Below, piece after piece: positions 11,583-20,433 of a DNA stretch of 64,000 nt. Each line of letters starts with the position of its first letter. The first letter of the stretch is position 1. The notes under the pieces are model-generated. The model did no database searches and had not been told where the DNA came from. It worked only from the letters and a program-made list of their open reading frames with translations. The stretch lies in the NCBI RefSeq assembly GCF_013340285.1, contig NZ_BLVO01000013.1, positions 231,574-295,573 of the forward strand, written 5' to 3'. The stretch is from Desulfovibrio subterraneus (lineage in GTDB: Bacteria; Desulfobacterota; Desulfovibrionia; Desulfovibrionales; Desulfovibrionaceae). The translations under genes were made by a program, and so were the position numbers.

Positions 11583-12934
11583 CAACAATAGGTGAAGTTT
11601 TTCTCGTAGATGATGAAGCGGAGATCCGGCAGGCCTGCCGGCAGACCTTTGAGCTGGAGGGCTATGCCATCCGCACGTTCAAGTCTGCCGATGAAGTGCT
11701 GACCGAAATCTCCCCCGACTGGCTGGGTGTCGTTATCAGCGATGTGAGAATGCCGGGAATGGATGGGCTTGAGCTGCTGCGGCGGATCAAGGAACTGGCT
11801 CCCGAATTGCCCGTGATCATCCTTACGGGGCACGGCGATGTGCCCATGGCGCTGGAAGCCATCCGCCTCGGCGCGTACGATTTTCTGGAAAAACCCGCAC
11901 CGCCTGAATATCTGATAGACGTGGCCAGACGCGCTCTGGACGCACGCCGCCTCTGCCTTGAAAACCGCAACCTGAAACAGCAGCTGGAAACCAGTTTTGA
12001 TCTGGAATCCCGCATTCTGGGCAATTCTCCGGGTATCAAGCAGTTGCGGCAGACTGTTGCCAGCCTTGCCACCATTGATGTGGACGTGCTTCTGCTTGGT
12101 GAAACAGGGGTCGGCAAGGAACTCACCGCCCGTTCCATGCACGAATGCGGCGCCCGCAGGGCAGGGGCCTTTGTGGCGCTGAACTGCGGTGCCATTCCTG
12201 CCAATCTGGTGGAAAGTGAACTGTTCGGTCATGAACGGGGCGCTTTTACCAGTGCCATGAACCGGCGCATCGGCAAGATAGAGCAGGCACAGGGCGGCAC
12301 CCTGTTCCTTGACGAAGTGGAATCCATGCCGCTGGACATTCAGGTCAAGCTGTTGCGCGCCCTGCAGGAGCGCGTGGTGGAGCGCGTGGGCAGCAACAAG
12401 AGCATTGCCGTTGATTATCGTGTTATTGCCGCTTCCAAGATCGGCCTGCGCGAGGCCGTGCGCAGCGGCGCCTTCCGCGAAGACTTGTTCTATCGCCTGA
12501 ACGTGGCGCGGGTGGCCATTCCACCCCTGCGGGAACGGACAGAAGACATCATGCTGCTGCTTCGCCACTTCATGGGCATCATGTCTGAGCGGTTCCACAG
12601 GGCCATTCCCGAAATTTCTCCCGAAACCATGAGCAAGCTGCAGCAGTATTACTGGCCCGGCAACGTGCGCGAGTTGCGCAACGTGGCGCAGCAGCTGGTT
12701 CTGGGGTTGCCGCTCGATCTTTCCGCGGCGCATCTGAGTGATGATGGCGACGATTCTCCCCGCCTTTTCGACAAGGCTGCTCCGCTGGACGACCTGATGG
12801 AGCAGTATGAAAAGCAGGTGATTGAAGAAGCCCTTGCCCGTAACGAAGGGAAGATCGAAAAAACAGCCCAGTATCTGGGTATTCCCCGCAAGCGGCTGTA
12901 TCTGCGCATGCAGAAATACGGCTTGCAGAAATAG
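11579..12934 (+). CDS. Sigma-54-dependent response regulator (DctD/PgtA type)
   Basis: Cytoplasmic NtrC-family activator of 451 residues. The receiver domain (1-125) has DDEAE and phospho-acceptor Asp55 in VVISDVRMPG. The AAA+ domain (about 145-380) has Walker A GETGVGK (174-180), Walker B LFLDEV (242-247), LDIQVKLLRALQERVVERVG and an arginine-finger region FYRLNVARVAIPPLRERTED. The C-terminal Fis-type helix-turn-helix ends EKTAQYLGIPRKRLYLRMQK. The sigma-54-contact loop reads GAFTSA (221-226) instead of the near-universal GAFTGA. It overlaps the kinase gene by 4 bp and is closed by the terminator at 13161. The tctCBA sigma-54 promoter is the obvious target. Confidence 0.93.
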   Translation: MTTIGEVFLVDDEAEIRQACRQTFELEGYAIRTFKSADEVLTEISPDWLGVVISDVRMPGMDGLELLRRIKELAPELPVIILTGHGDVPMALEAIRLGAYDFLEKPAPPEYLIDVARRALDARRLCLENRNLKQQLETSFDLESRILGNSPGIKQLRQTVASLATIDVDVLLLGETGVGKELTARSMHECGARRAGAFVALNCGAIPANLVESELFGHERGAFTSAMNRRIGKIEQAQGGTLFLDEVESMPLDIQVKLLRALQERVVERVGSNKSIAVDYRVIAASKIGLREAVRSGAFREDLFYRLNVARVAIPPLRERTEDIMLLLRHFMGIMSERFHRAIPEISPETMSKLQQYYWPGNVRELRNVAQQLVLGLPLDLSAAHLSDDGDDSPRLFDKAAPLDDLMEQYEKQVIEEALARNEGKIEKTAQYLGIPRKRLYLRMQKYGLQK

Positions 12935-13160
12935 CCGGACAGGCCGGTGGAAGGGGCGCCCGATTGCATGAAAAGGTCCACCTGTCAGTTCAGACGGGGC
13001 ATCAGGCTGCTGACGAGAACAGTTCTGTCTTTGGGCTCCACCGGGCAGGAACCTAACGTTTCTGCACCTCGTATACGCGATGGAAATCCGTTTTGGGGAT
13101 CTCAGTTCCGGCTTGACGGGGTTGCGAGTTTCTTGAAAACGAGGGGTTGCCATTAAATCA

Positions 13161-13199
13161 AGGCCCCGTCTGTCAATTCAGACGGGGCCTTTGTCTTGT
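13161..13199. terminator. Strong, probably bidirectional terminator
   Basis: Perfect 12-bp arms (AGGCCCCGTCTG and its complement) enclose the loop TCAATT. TTGTCTTGT follows on the plus strand and TGATTTAAT on the minus strand. It lies between the convergent response-regulator and peptidase genes and can serve both. Confidence 0.85.
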
Positions 13200-13222
13200 C
13201 ATGCGGCCTGCTTGTGCAGGAT

Positions 13223-13238
13223 GGGTCAATTTTGACCC
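13223..13238. promoter_or_regulatory. Palindrome matching the tct enhancer half-sites
   Basis: Inverted repeat GGGTCAA-TT-TTGACCC with 7-bp arms, three bases beyond the stop codon of the M20 peptidase gene. Its core is identical to the GTCAATTTTGAC upstream of tctC. It is therefore a candidate binding site of the same regulator, although no gene starts nearby. Confidence 0.4.
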
Positions 13239-13241
13239 GTA

Positions 13242-14402
13242 CTATTTGCAGTATGCTTCAAAAGCCTTGCGGATGGACACGGCAGCCAGCAGCGTGCGGG
13301 GCAGAATGGTGTCTGCCAGCAGGTATTCATCTGTTGTATGCAGCTTGCCGCCGATGGGGCCGAGTCCGTCCAGCACCGGAATGCCGGTCTGAGCGATGAA
13401 GTTGGCGTCGGAACCGCCGCCGCGCTGCATGCTGGTTACGGGAATGCCGAGTTCACGGCCAATGCCTTCCACAAGGGCATAGAGGCCGAGTATGGCATCG
13501 TTGGTCGGCATGGCCGGACGCATGGTCCTGATGGCGAGGGTGCATTCCGTGCCGTTGGTCTGCGGATTGGCGGCCAGGCGCTGAATGGTGTCCCACATGC
13601 GGGTTCTGCTGTCTTCGTCCCGATAACGGAATTCCACCACGGCAGTGGCGTGTTCAGACACGGTGTTTGCACCTGTGCCGCCCTCGATATGTCCTACGTT
13701 GAGGGATATGCCTGCCTGCGGGTCGTTGAGGGCTTCCAACTGCTGAATCTGGCGGGCAAGCTCCAGAATGGCGCTCGATTTGTCGGGGCCTGCGCTGCCC
13801 GCGTGGGCTGCCTTGCCTTTGATCACAAGGTCGAAGGCTATGCGCCCCTTGCGGCCTATGACCAGATCGCCGTTATCGCCTGCCCCTTCCATTACCAACG
13901 CCACATCACTTTTGTGCGCTTCCTGCAGAATAAGTTCGGAAGAATGCGTGGAACCGGTCTCTTCATCCGAGTTGCAAATAAACGCAACAGGCATGTCCTT
14001 GAGCAGGCCCGCGGCATCCAGCGCCTTGAGGGCGTAAAGCCCTGCGACAAGGCCGGACTTCATGTCCGCAACGCCGGGACCGTAAAGCGTATCACCCTTG
14101 CGGGTGAAGGTGTTGAAGCCCATCTCAGGCGGAAATACGGTGTCCATATGTCCGCACAGCAGCACGCCTTTTCCACCTTGGGTGCGCGGCTTTGTTTCGA
14201 TGACGATGTTGTCGCCGACCTGCGCGCGGGCCTCACGGCGAACCGAAAAACCGGCTGTTTCCGCGGCCTTTGTCATGATGGTTGCCACCGCATCGGTACC
14301 GGCCTTGTTGGGGGTGTGGCTGTTTGTCAGCACCAGCTCTTCGAGCAGGGCCAGCATTTCTCCTTCATGACGTGCCAGATAGTCCTTGATGGTTTCAATC
14401 AT
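13242..14402 (-). CDS. M20-family metallopeptidase (glutamate carboxypeptidase / CPG2-like)
   Basis: Di-zinc exopeptidase or amidohydrolase that removes a C-terminal amino acid from small peptides or conjugates. The 386-residue chain contains the metal ligands in order: LLCGHMDTVFP (His and catalytic Asp), YGPGVADMKSGLVAGL (bridging Asp), CNSDEETGSTHS (catalytic Glu and ligand Glu), VMEGAGDNGDLVIGRKG and, near the end, GGKLHTTDEYL (ligand His). The dimerisation domain lies about 180-290 (KGKAAHAGSAGPDKSSAI). No signal peptide, so it is cytoplasmic. I chose ATG 14402 (MIETIKDYLARHEGEML) over an ATG 28 codons upstream because family members start here, though the ribosome binding site is weak. 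It is divergent from a peptide ABC transporter, which suggests use of imported peptides. Confidence 0.88.
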   Translation of the reverse strand: MIETIKDYLARHEGEMLALLEELVLTNSHTPNKAGTDAVATIMTKAAETAGFSVRREARAQVGDNIVIETKPRTQGGKGVLLCGHMDTVFPPEMGFNTFTRKGDTLYGPGVADMKSGLVAGLYALKALDAAGLLKDMPVAFICNSDEETGSTHSSELILQEAHKSDVALVMEGAGDNGDLVIGRKGRIAFDLVIKGKAAHAGSAGPDKSSAILELARQIQQLEALNDPQAGISLNVGHIEGGTGANTVSEHATAVVEFRYRDEDSRTRMWDTIQRLAANPQTNGTECTLAIRTMRPAMPTNDAILGLYALVEGIGRELGIPVTSMQRGGGSDANFIAQTGIPVLDGLGPIGGKLHTTDEYLLADTILPRTLLAAVSIRKAFEAYCK

Positions 14403-14518
14403 TATGCAACTGCCTGTGGTTGTTGGTAGGGGGCTGAATGTATTCTTTCTTCCGTTTGTGGTAGTGGAAACTGCGTATTCCCGCAATCATTGTGAGGGTG
14501 CTCAATCAATCAAAATTC

Positions 14519-14531
14519 CTTGAAGATCAAG
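14519..14531. promoter_or_regulatory. Small palindrome in the peptidase/dpp divergent promoter region
   Basis: CTTGA-AGA-TCAAG, with a further half-site CTTGAT about 20 bp downstream. It sits 58 bp before the binding-protein ATG in the 186-bp region shared by both operons. Short palindromes occur by chance, so this is only a candidate operator. Confidence 0.25.
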
Positions 14532-14588
14532 CTGAAAACAAGTAAGGCTTGATAGGTTTGAGTGAAATCACCTAGCAAGGAGAGTCCC

Positions 14589-16160
14589 ATGCGTAAAAAA
14601 TTACTGGCTACGTTCATCACCCTCGCACTGCTGACCGTCGGCGTTTCCGGTGCCTATGCCCAGACACTGACAGTGGGTATGAAGGGCGAACCCACGTCTC
14701 TTGACCCGCATTTCCACAACGTGCAGGCCAATAACATGCAGGCAATCTGGCTTTTCGACAAGCTCATTCGACAGGATTCCCGTCAGAGGCTGGAACCCGG
14801 TCTGGCTGTGTCATGGGAGCCGGTGAGCGAAAACGTATGGGAATTCAAACTCCGTGAAGGCGTAACCTTCCATGACGGTTCCCCCTTCACCGCTGAAGAC
14901 GTGAAGTTCACCATTGAACGTATTCCCAACGTTCCCAACAGCCCCTCTTCCTTCGCTGCAATGGTGTCTGCTGTTACCAAGATCGAAATTGTCGATCCGC
15001 ACACCATCCGTTTCCACACTGATGCTCCCGCACCGCTTCTGCCCCGTAACTTTGCGGCCTTCAATATTGTCTCCAAGAAGTACGGTGAAGGCGCTTCCAC
15101 CTCCGATTTCAATTCCGGCAAGGCTGCCATAGGCACCGGTCCCTACAAGCTGGTGGAATGGAAGCGCGGCGACAGCCTCGTTTTTGCCCGTAACGATAAC
15201 TACTGGGGCGAAAAGCAGCCCTGGGATACCATTGTGGTCAAGCCCATCAGCAACGACGGTACCCGTGTGGCAGCCCTCAAGGCCGGTGACGTTGACCTTA
15301 TCGACTTTGTTCCCCCCGCTGACGTGAAGCATCTCGAAGCCGATGCCAAGCTGCGACTGGTGAAGTGTCCCTCCACCCGTCTCATCTATCTGCATCTCGA
15401 CTCCAACCGCGACGAAACCCCCATGGTGACCGACAACGCCGGTAACGTGATCAAGAACCCCATGAAGGACGTGCGCGTGCGCAAGGCCATTTCCAAGGCC
15501 ATCAACCGCGATGCCATTGTGGCGCGTATCATGGAAGGTCTTGCCGTTCCCGCTGCTCAGATGGTTCCGGACGGGTACGAAGGCACCAGCACCACGCTGA
15601 AGCCCGAAGCATTTGATCCCAAGGGAGCCAAGGCCCTGCTGGCAGAAGCGGGCTATCCTGACGGATTCAAGATCACCATTCACGGTCCCAACGACCGTTA
15701 CGTCAACGATGCCGACATCGCGCAGGCCGTTGCCCAGATGCTGAGCAAGGTGGGCATCAAGACCGAAGTGAACACCATGCCCAAGAGCGTGTACTTCTCC
15801 CGTGCTTCGGCCCTTGAATTCAGCCTTATGCTGATGGGCTGGGCAACGGATACCGGCGAGCAGTCCAACTGCGTAGCCTCGCTGCTGCACACCTATGATG
15901 AGGAAAAGGGCTTCGGCGCTTCCAACCGCGGCCGTTATTCCAATCCCGAGGTGGACAGACTGCTGGAAGAAGCCCTTGTGACCGTTGATCCTGCCAAGCA
16001 CAATGAGCTGATCATCAAGTCCACCGAACTCGGCCTGAACGACGTGGGCATCGTGCCTATCCATTATCAGGTGAACGTGTGGGGCATGAAGAAGGGCCTG
16101 AACTACAACGGCCGCACCGACAGCTACACGCTGCCGCGCGAGATTTCCGAAGTAAAATAG
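14589..16160 (+). CDS. dppA: ABC transporter periplasmic peptide-binding protein (family 5)
   Basis: Periplasmic receptor of a dipeptide/oligopeptide/nickel-class ABC importer. The 523 residues start MRKKLLATFITLALLTVGVS, a signal peptide cleaved at AYA-QTL. The family-5 signature region follows: GEPTSLDPHFHN, LEPGLAVSWEPVS, WEFKLREGVTFHDGSPFTAED and the C-terminal GWATDTGEQS segment. I chose ATG 14589, with AAGGAG six bases upstream; the longer frame from 14562 has no ribosome binding site. It heads a complete A-B-C-D-F operon and is followed by an intergenic hairpin, usual after a binding-protein gene made in excess. Dipeptides are the most likely cargo given the divergent M20 peptidase, but this is inferred. 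Confidence 0.92.
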   Translation: MRKKLLATFITLALLTVGVSGAYAQTLTVGMKGEPTSLDPHFHNVQANNMQAIWLFDKLIRQDSRQRLEPGLAVSWEPVSENVWEFKLREGVTFHDGSPFTAEDVKFTIERIPNVPNSPSSFAAMVSAVTKIEIVDPHTIRFHTDAPAPLLPRNFAAFNIVSKKYGEGASTSDFNSGKAAIGTGPYKLVEWKRGDSLVFARNDNYWGEKQPWDTIVVKPISNDGTRVAALKAGDVDLIDFVPPADVKHLEADAKLRLVKCPSTRLIYLHLDSNRDETPMVTDNAGNVIKNPMKDVRVRKAISKAINRDAIVARIMEGLAVPAAQMVPDGYEGTSTTLKPEAFDPKGAKALLAEAGYPDGFKITIHGPNDRYVNDADIAQAVAQMLSKVGIKTEVNTMPKSVYFSRASALEFSLMLMGWATDTGEQSNCVASLLHTYDEEKGFGASNRGRYSNPEVDRLLEEALVTVDPAKHNELIIKSTELGLNDVGIVPIHYQVNVWGMKKGLNYNGRTDSYTLPREISEVK

Positions 16161-16474
16161 CCCGCAACGGGGAGAGGGCTGCCTTTTCCCCGACTATTGC
16201 CTGAAGGTGGCCGGAGTATCCATACGGATGCAAAGGAGGGGGGAAGGATACGGTGATCGCTCCGTGCTCCTTGCACCTCAATTCCTTTGTCCGGCCTCAC
16301 TATGTATGCTATGTGACCGGAGGGGTGAAGTGTCATCCCTCCGGTCTATATCCCGATCCGCGTGTCCGGTTGTCCGGTGCATGTATACGTCTATTCGCTG
16401 TGTTCTTTCGGTTTCCACTCCGGTTGCAGCAGGCGCGCGGTCCCTTTCCTGACCTTATCGGAGCGTCACCTTTT
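16161..16474. other. Long spacer between dppA and dppB
   Basis: 314 bp without a supported gene. It starts with the hairpin at 16168-16192. The rest is an in-frame extension of dppB or unlabelled sequence. Such a long gap is unusual inside a dpp operon and may allow a separate, weaker promoter for the permease genes; none was clearly recognised. Confidence 0.45.
16168..16192 (+). terminator. Attenuating or mRNA-stabilising hairpin after dppA
   Basis: An 11-bp stem that includes two G-U pairs (CGGGGAGAGGG with CCTTTTCCCCG) starts 8 bp after the dppA stop. No T-tract follows, so it should reduce or protect rather than end transcription, giving more binding protein than permease. Confidence 0.45.
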
Positions 16475-17449
16475 ATGCTCGCCTTTCTTATCAGACGTAT
16501 ATCGCAGAGCGCTGTTGTTCTGCTCGTCATGTCTCTTCTGGTCTTCGTGGGCGTGTTCTACATTGGGAATCCGGTGGATATTCTTATCGCACCGGACGCC
16601 ACCCCTGCAGAATACGCGCGCGCCGTAAAAGATCTCGGGCTGGATAAGCCCCTGTGGGAACAATATTTCGTCTTTCTGAAAGGTGCCCTGCAGGGGGATT
16701 TCGGAAAGTCTTTTGTCTATAACGAACCGGCATTGCAAGTTATTCTTGCGCGCCTGCCCGCCACGCTTGAGCTGGCATTCACGGCCATGTTCATGGCTGT
16801 GGTTTTCGGCATACCTTTAGGCATGGTTGCGGGTATTCAGGCTGATAACTGGATAGGCCGCAACATCATGCGTTTTTCCATCCTCGGTTTCAGCCTGCCG
16901 ACCTTCTGGGTGGGGCTCATGCTCATTATTCTGTTCTCCGTTCATCTGGGCTGGCTGCCATCTGGCGGGCGGGGTGAAACAGTGGATGTGCTCGGTTATC
17001 CTGTCAGCTTCCTTTCGTGGAAAGGCTTCTCGCATCTGGTCCTGCCCGCCATGAACCTTGCCCTGTTCAAGATGTCGCTTGCCATACGGTTGAGCCGGGC
17101 AGGAGTGCAGGAGAATCTGCAGATGGATTACGTGAAATTCGCCCGCGCCAAGGGGCTGAGCAATACCCGCATCATCGGGTTGCATGTCATGAAGAACATC
17201 ATGATTCCGGTGGTGACCGTGCTGGGCATGGAACTTGGCAACCTCATCGCCTTTGCGGTGGTGACGGAGACCATTTTTGCATGGCCCGGCATGGGCAAGC
17301 TGGTCATAGATTCCATCGGTGTGCTCGACCGGCCCATCATCGTGGCCTATCTGCTCATTACCGTGACCATGTTCATCATCATCAACCTTGTTGTGGACAT
17401 TTTGTATTCGATTCTCGACCCCCGCGTCCGGCTGGGACAGGAACGATAG
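16475..17449 (+). CDS. dppB: Peptide ABC transporter permease DppB
   Basis: First inner-membrane permease of the peptide importer. The 324 residues have about six membrane helices, starting MLAFLIRRISQSAVVLLVMS. They include the LGLDKPLWEQYFVFLKGALQ periplasmic stretch typical of DppB/OppB and the cytoplasmic EAA-type loop near 200-235 (VKFARAKGLSNTRIIGLHVM), which contacts the ATPases. I chose ATG 16475, with GGAG 11 bases upstream; the open frame extends upstream to 16253 but that part is unlike any permease. It is followed 19 bp later by dppC. Confidence 0.93.
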   Translation: MLAFLIRRISQSAVVLLVMSLLVFVGVFYIGNPVDILIAPDATPAEYARAVKDLGLDKPLWEQYFVFLKGALQGDFGKSFVYNEPALQVILARLPATLELAFTAMFMAVVFGIPLGMVAGIQADNWIGRNIMRFSILGFSLPTFWVGLMLIILFSVHLGWLPSGGRGETVDVLGYPVSFLSWKGFSHLVLPAMNLALFKMSLAIRLSRAGVQENLQMDYVKFARAKGLSNTRIIGLHVMKNIMIPVVTVLGMELGNLIAFAVVTETIFAWPGMGKLVIDSIGVLDRPIIVAYLLITVTMFIIINLVVDILYSILDPRVRLGQER

Positions 17450-17468
17450 TTCCGCACAGGAAGACCAT

Positions 17469-18386
17469 ATGACGACTACCAATACAGCAGCCACCGCAGA
17501 CAAAGTGAAAGAAGAGTCCCTCTTCCTGCTGGCGGTGAAGGAATATTTTGAAAGCCGTGTGGCGGCGCTGGGGCTTATCGTGCTCATCGCCATCATCATT
17601 GTGGCGCTTGCCGCACCTCTTATCGCTCCGCAGAATCCGTACGACCTGATGACCATCGACATTATGGACGGCAAGCTCAGTCCCGGTGAATCCTCTTTCG
17701 ACGGCTCCATAACCTATGTGCTGGGAACGGACACGCAGGGGCGCGACATGTACAGCGCCATCCTCTACGGGCTGCGCATCAGTCTTGGCGTGGGCGTGGT
17801 CAGCACGCTCATCGCGCTGGTCATGGGGGCGACAATCGGTCTGTGGTCCGCGTATGTGGGCGGCAAGACGGATGCCTTCATCATGCGCGTTGTTGACCTG
17901 CAGCTCAGTTTTCCGGCCATTCTCGTGGCGCTTATCCTGCTGGCCATTCTGGGCAAGGGGGTGGACAAGATCATCCTCTCGCTGGTCATTGTGCAGTGGG
18001 CCTATTACGCACGCGCCATACGAAGCAACGTGATCGTGGAGCGCAGCAAGGAATATGTGGAGGCGGCCAAATGTCTTGCCCTGCCGCTGCGGCGTATCAT
18101 GTTTACACATGTGCTGCCCAACTGCATGCCGGAGCTCATTGTCATTTCCACGGTCAAGGTGGCAGGGGCCATTGCGCTGGAGGCAACGCTTTCCTTCCTC
18201 GGTCTTGGCATGCCCATTACGCAGCCCTCTCTCGGCCTGCTTATTTCTAACGGTTTCAAATACATGCAGAGCGGATATTACTGGATAAGCTTCTATCCCG
18301 GCGTGGCGCTGCTCATTCTCATCGTGAGCATCAATCTGGTCGGCGACAGGCTGCGTGACGTTCTGAATCCGAGGTTGAAGAAATGA
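17469..18386 (+). CDS. dppC: Peptide ABC transporter permease DppC
   Basis: Second permease of the importer. The 305 residues start with a hydrophilic tail (MTTTNTAATADKVKEESLFL), then TM1 at about 35-58 and five further helices. The DppC signature LGTDTQGRDMYSAILYGLRI is near residue 93, and the EAA loop reads YVEAAKCLALPLRRIMFTHV. ATG 17469 is preceded by GGAAG five bases away; longer in-frame starts would overlap dppB heavily. Its stop overlaps the dppD start as ATGA, showing translational coupling. Confidence 0.93.
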   Translation: MTTTNTAATADKVKEESLFLLAVKEYFESRVAALGLIVLIAIIIVALAAPLIAPQNPYDLMTIDIMDGKLSPGESSFDGSITYVLGTDTQGRDMYSAILYGLRISLGVGVVSTLIALVMGATIGLWSAYVGGKTDAFIMRVVDLQLSFPAILVALILLAILGKGVDKIILSLVIVQWAYYARAIRSNVIVERSKEYVEAAKCLALPLRRIMFTHVLPNCMPELIVISTVKVAGAIALEATLSFLGLGMPITQPSLGLLISNGFKYMQSGYYWISFYPGVALLILIVSINLVGDRLRDVLNPRLKK

Positions 18387-19348
18387 GTACTCCCCTTCTC
18401 GAAATCAAAGACCTCAATACCCATTTTTTCACCCGCGCGGGTGTGGCCAAGGCAGTGAACGGCATTTCGCTCACTGTGGACAAGGGCGAGGTTGTCGGCA
18501 TTGTGGGTGAATCCGGCAGCGGCAAGTCCGTAACGGGCTTTTCCATCATGGGGTTGGTTGATCCTCCCGGCAGAACCGTGAGCGGCAGCATTCTGTTCAA
18601 GGGCAGGGAGTTGCTGGATCAGTCCCCTCGTGAATGGCAGAAGTTTCGCGGTTCCGAGGTCGCCATGATCTTTCAGGACCCCATGATGACGCTGAACCCT
18701 GTTCTGCGGATTGATACTCAGATGATAGAGGCTGTGCGGGCGCATGAGAACGTCTCCAGAGACGAGGCCCGCAGGCGTGCTGTTGAGGCGCTTGGCATGG
18801 TGGGCATTCCGTCCCCCGAGGAGCGCATCAAGGCGTATCCGCATCAGTTTTCGGGCGGCATGCGTCAGCGCGTGGCCATTGCCACGGGCCTGCTCAACCG
18901 TCCCGACCTGATCATCGCGGACGAGCCTACCACCGCGCTGGATGTGACCATTCAGAGCCAGATTCTCGCCGAGATGCAGCAGCTTTGCCGCAAGACCGGC
19001 ATGGCGCTGATTTGGATCACCCATGACCTGACCGTCATTGCAGGGCTGGCCCACAAGGTGGCCGTCATGTACGCCGGACGCATCATCGAAGAAGGCAAGG
19101 TGACGGAGGTGCTGGATGCCCCGCTGCATCCCTACACCGAAGGGCTTGTGGGCTCCGTGCCCAGCAGGAACCACCGTGGTGAGCCGCTGTATCAGATTCC
19201 GGGCATGACACCGTCTCTCATCAATCTGCCGGAGGGTTGCGCCTTTCGCATGCGGTGCCCCAAGGCAACGGAAGTCTGCCTGCAGGAACCGGAAATGACG
19301 GACATTGCCGAAGGTCGCCGTGTGCGCTGCTTTCATCCCAACAAGTGA
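18383..19348 (+). CDS. dppD: Peptide ABC transporter ATPase DppD
   Basis: First ATP-hydrolysing subunit. The 321 residues contain Walker A GESGSGKS near 48, the Q-loop MIFQDPMMTLNPV, the ABC signature FSGGMRQRVAIA, Walker B LIIADEPTTALDV and the switch His in WITHDLTV. The C-terminal oligopeptide-transporter domain ends with a cysteine cluster (CAFRMRCPKATEVCLQ) that in this family can bind an iron-sulfur cluster. It overlaps dppC by 4 bp and is followed 23 bp later by dppF. Confidence 0.95.
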   Translation: MSTPLLEIKDLNTHFFTRAGVAKAVNGISLTVDKGEVVGIVGESGSGKSVTGFSIMGLVDPPGRTVSGSILFKGRELLDQSPREWQKFRGSEVAMIFQDPMMTLNPVLRIDTQMIEAVRAHENVSRDEARRRAVEALGMVGIPSPEERIKAYPHQFSGGMRQRVAIATGLLNRPDLIIADEPTTALDVTIQSQILAEMQQLCRKTGMALIWITHDLTVIAGLAHKVAVMYAGRIIEEGKVTEVLDAPLHPYTEGLVGSVPSRNHRGEPLYQIPGMTPSLINLPEGCAFRMRCPKATEVCLQEPEMTDIAEGRRVRCFHPNK

Positions 19349-19371
19349 CAAACTCGCAGGACAGACAGACT

Positions 19372-20379
19372 ATGAGTGAATCGAATATTCCCTATCTCCG
19401 CTGCGAGAATGTAAGCCGTGTCTTTACGAAAAAGCTGGATTTTGCCGGGCGCATAGCCCGTGCGCTGGGCTCCAGACTGCGCGAGGAGCACGTGCAGGCT
19501 GTGGATGCCGTGAACCTTGCCGTCATGCCGGGTGAAGTGCTCGGCCTTGTGGGCGAATCCGGTTGCGGCAAGTCCACGCTGGGGCGCATGCTGTGCGGCA
19601 TTTTGCCCCGCAGCGGTGGCAATATTTATTACAAGGGTACCGACGTGGACCTGCTGAAGGGCAGGGACGCCAAAGAATATGCCGTGAACGTGCAGATGAT
19701 CTTTCAGGACCCGTTTGCATCGTTGAATCCGCGCATGCGTGTGCGCAAGATCATTGGTGAGGCGCCCCTGTTTCACGGGCTGACCACGGCCGGGGAGCTT
19801 GATGACTACCTGAACGAGGTGATGCTGCGTTGCGGGCTCGATCCCAGCTACAAGAACCGGTATCCCCACCAGTTCTCGGGCGGGCAGCGTCAGCGCATAG
19901 GCATTGCCCGTGCCATGGCCGTGCAGCCGGAGTGTCTGGTGTGCGATGAATCGGTGGCGGCGCTGGACGTTTCCATTCAGGCGCAGATTCTGAACCTGTT
20001 CATGGATTTGCGCCGAGAACTGAACCTGACATGCGTGTTCATCAGCCACGACCTTGGCGTTGTGGAGCATATCTCGGACCGTATTGCCGTCATGTACCTT
20101 GGCCGCATTGTGGAAGTGGCCCCTGTGGATGCACTTTTTGATGCGCCGTTCCATCCGTATACCAAGGCGTTGCTGAACGAGGTGCCTAGGCTTGACCGCA
20201 GAGGTGTGGACTTCACGCCCTTGGCAGGGGAAATTCCCTCGCCGCTGGACCCTCCGTCCGGCTGTCATTTCCATCCGCGTTGTCCTCAGGTGATGGATAT
20301 CTGCAGGCAGGAACGCCCCGAAGATGTGGAGATTGCTCCCGGCCGCCGCGCCTGTTGCCATCTGGCGACAATGAAATAG
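19372..20379 (+). CDS. dppF: Peptide ABC transporter ATPase DppF
   Basis: Second ATPase, partner of DppD. The 335 residues have Walker A GESGCGKS, the Q-loop [16 protein letters not shown], signature [16 protein letters not shown], Walker [14 protein letters not shown] and FISHDLGV. The C-terminal domain has the cysteine cluster [16 protein letters not shown]. In Walker B the usual ADEP reads CDES, a known variant in DppF-type subunits. I chose ATG 19372; the open frame extends 45 codons upstream into dppD but that part has no ABC homology. The ribosome binding site (AGGA, 12 bases away) is weak. A terminator follows at once. Confidence 0.94.
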   Translation: MSESNIPYLRCENVSRVFTKKLDFAGRIARALGSRLREEHVQAVDAVNLAVMPGEVLGLVGESGCGKSTLGRMLCGILPRSGGNIYYKGTDVDLLKGRDAKEYAVNVQMIFQDPFASLNPRMRVRKIIGEAPLFHGLTTAGELDDYLNEVMLRCGLDPSYKNRYPHQFSGGQRQRIGIARAMAVQPECLVCDESVAALDVSIQAQILNLFMDLRRELNLTCVFISHDLGVVEHISDRIAVMYLGRIVEVAPVDALFDAPFHPYTKALLNEVPRLDRRGVDFTPLAGEIPSPLDPPSGCHFHPRCPQVMDICRQERPEDVEIAPGRRACCHLATMK

Positions 20380-20403
20380 CACGTTCCGGCACAGGAAAGA
20401 ACG

Positions 20404-20433
20404 AAGCCCCGTCAATTACTGGCGGGGCTTTTT
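20404..20433 (+). terminator. Terminator of the dpp operon
   Basis: 8-bp arms AAGCCCCG and CGGGGCTT around an 11-base loop, followed by TTT, 25 bp after the dppF stop. A canonical intrinsic terminator. Confidence 0.88.

Larger units (their letters stand above)
12935..13241. other. Intergenic region between the regulator and the M20 peptidase gene
   Basis: 307 bp without a gene between two convergent transcripts. It contains the strong hairpin at 13161-13190, the palindrome at 13223-13238, and, at 12982-13000, a stretch CTGTCAGTTCAGACGGGGC almost identical to the loop and right arm of that terminator. Nothing else was recognised. Confidence 0.6.

Noticed and set aside
11477-13153. 558-codon open frame antisense to the sigma-54 regulator
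   Set aside because: Produced by high-GC codon bias of the true gene; runs across a strong terminator.
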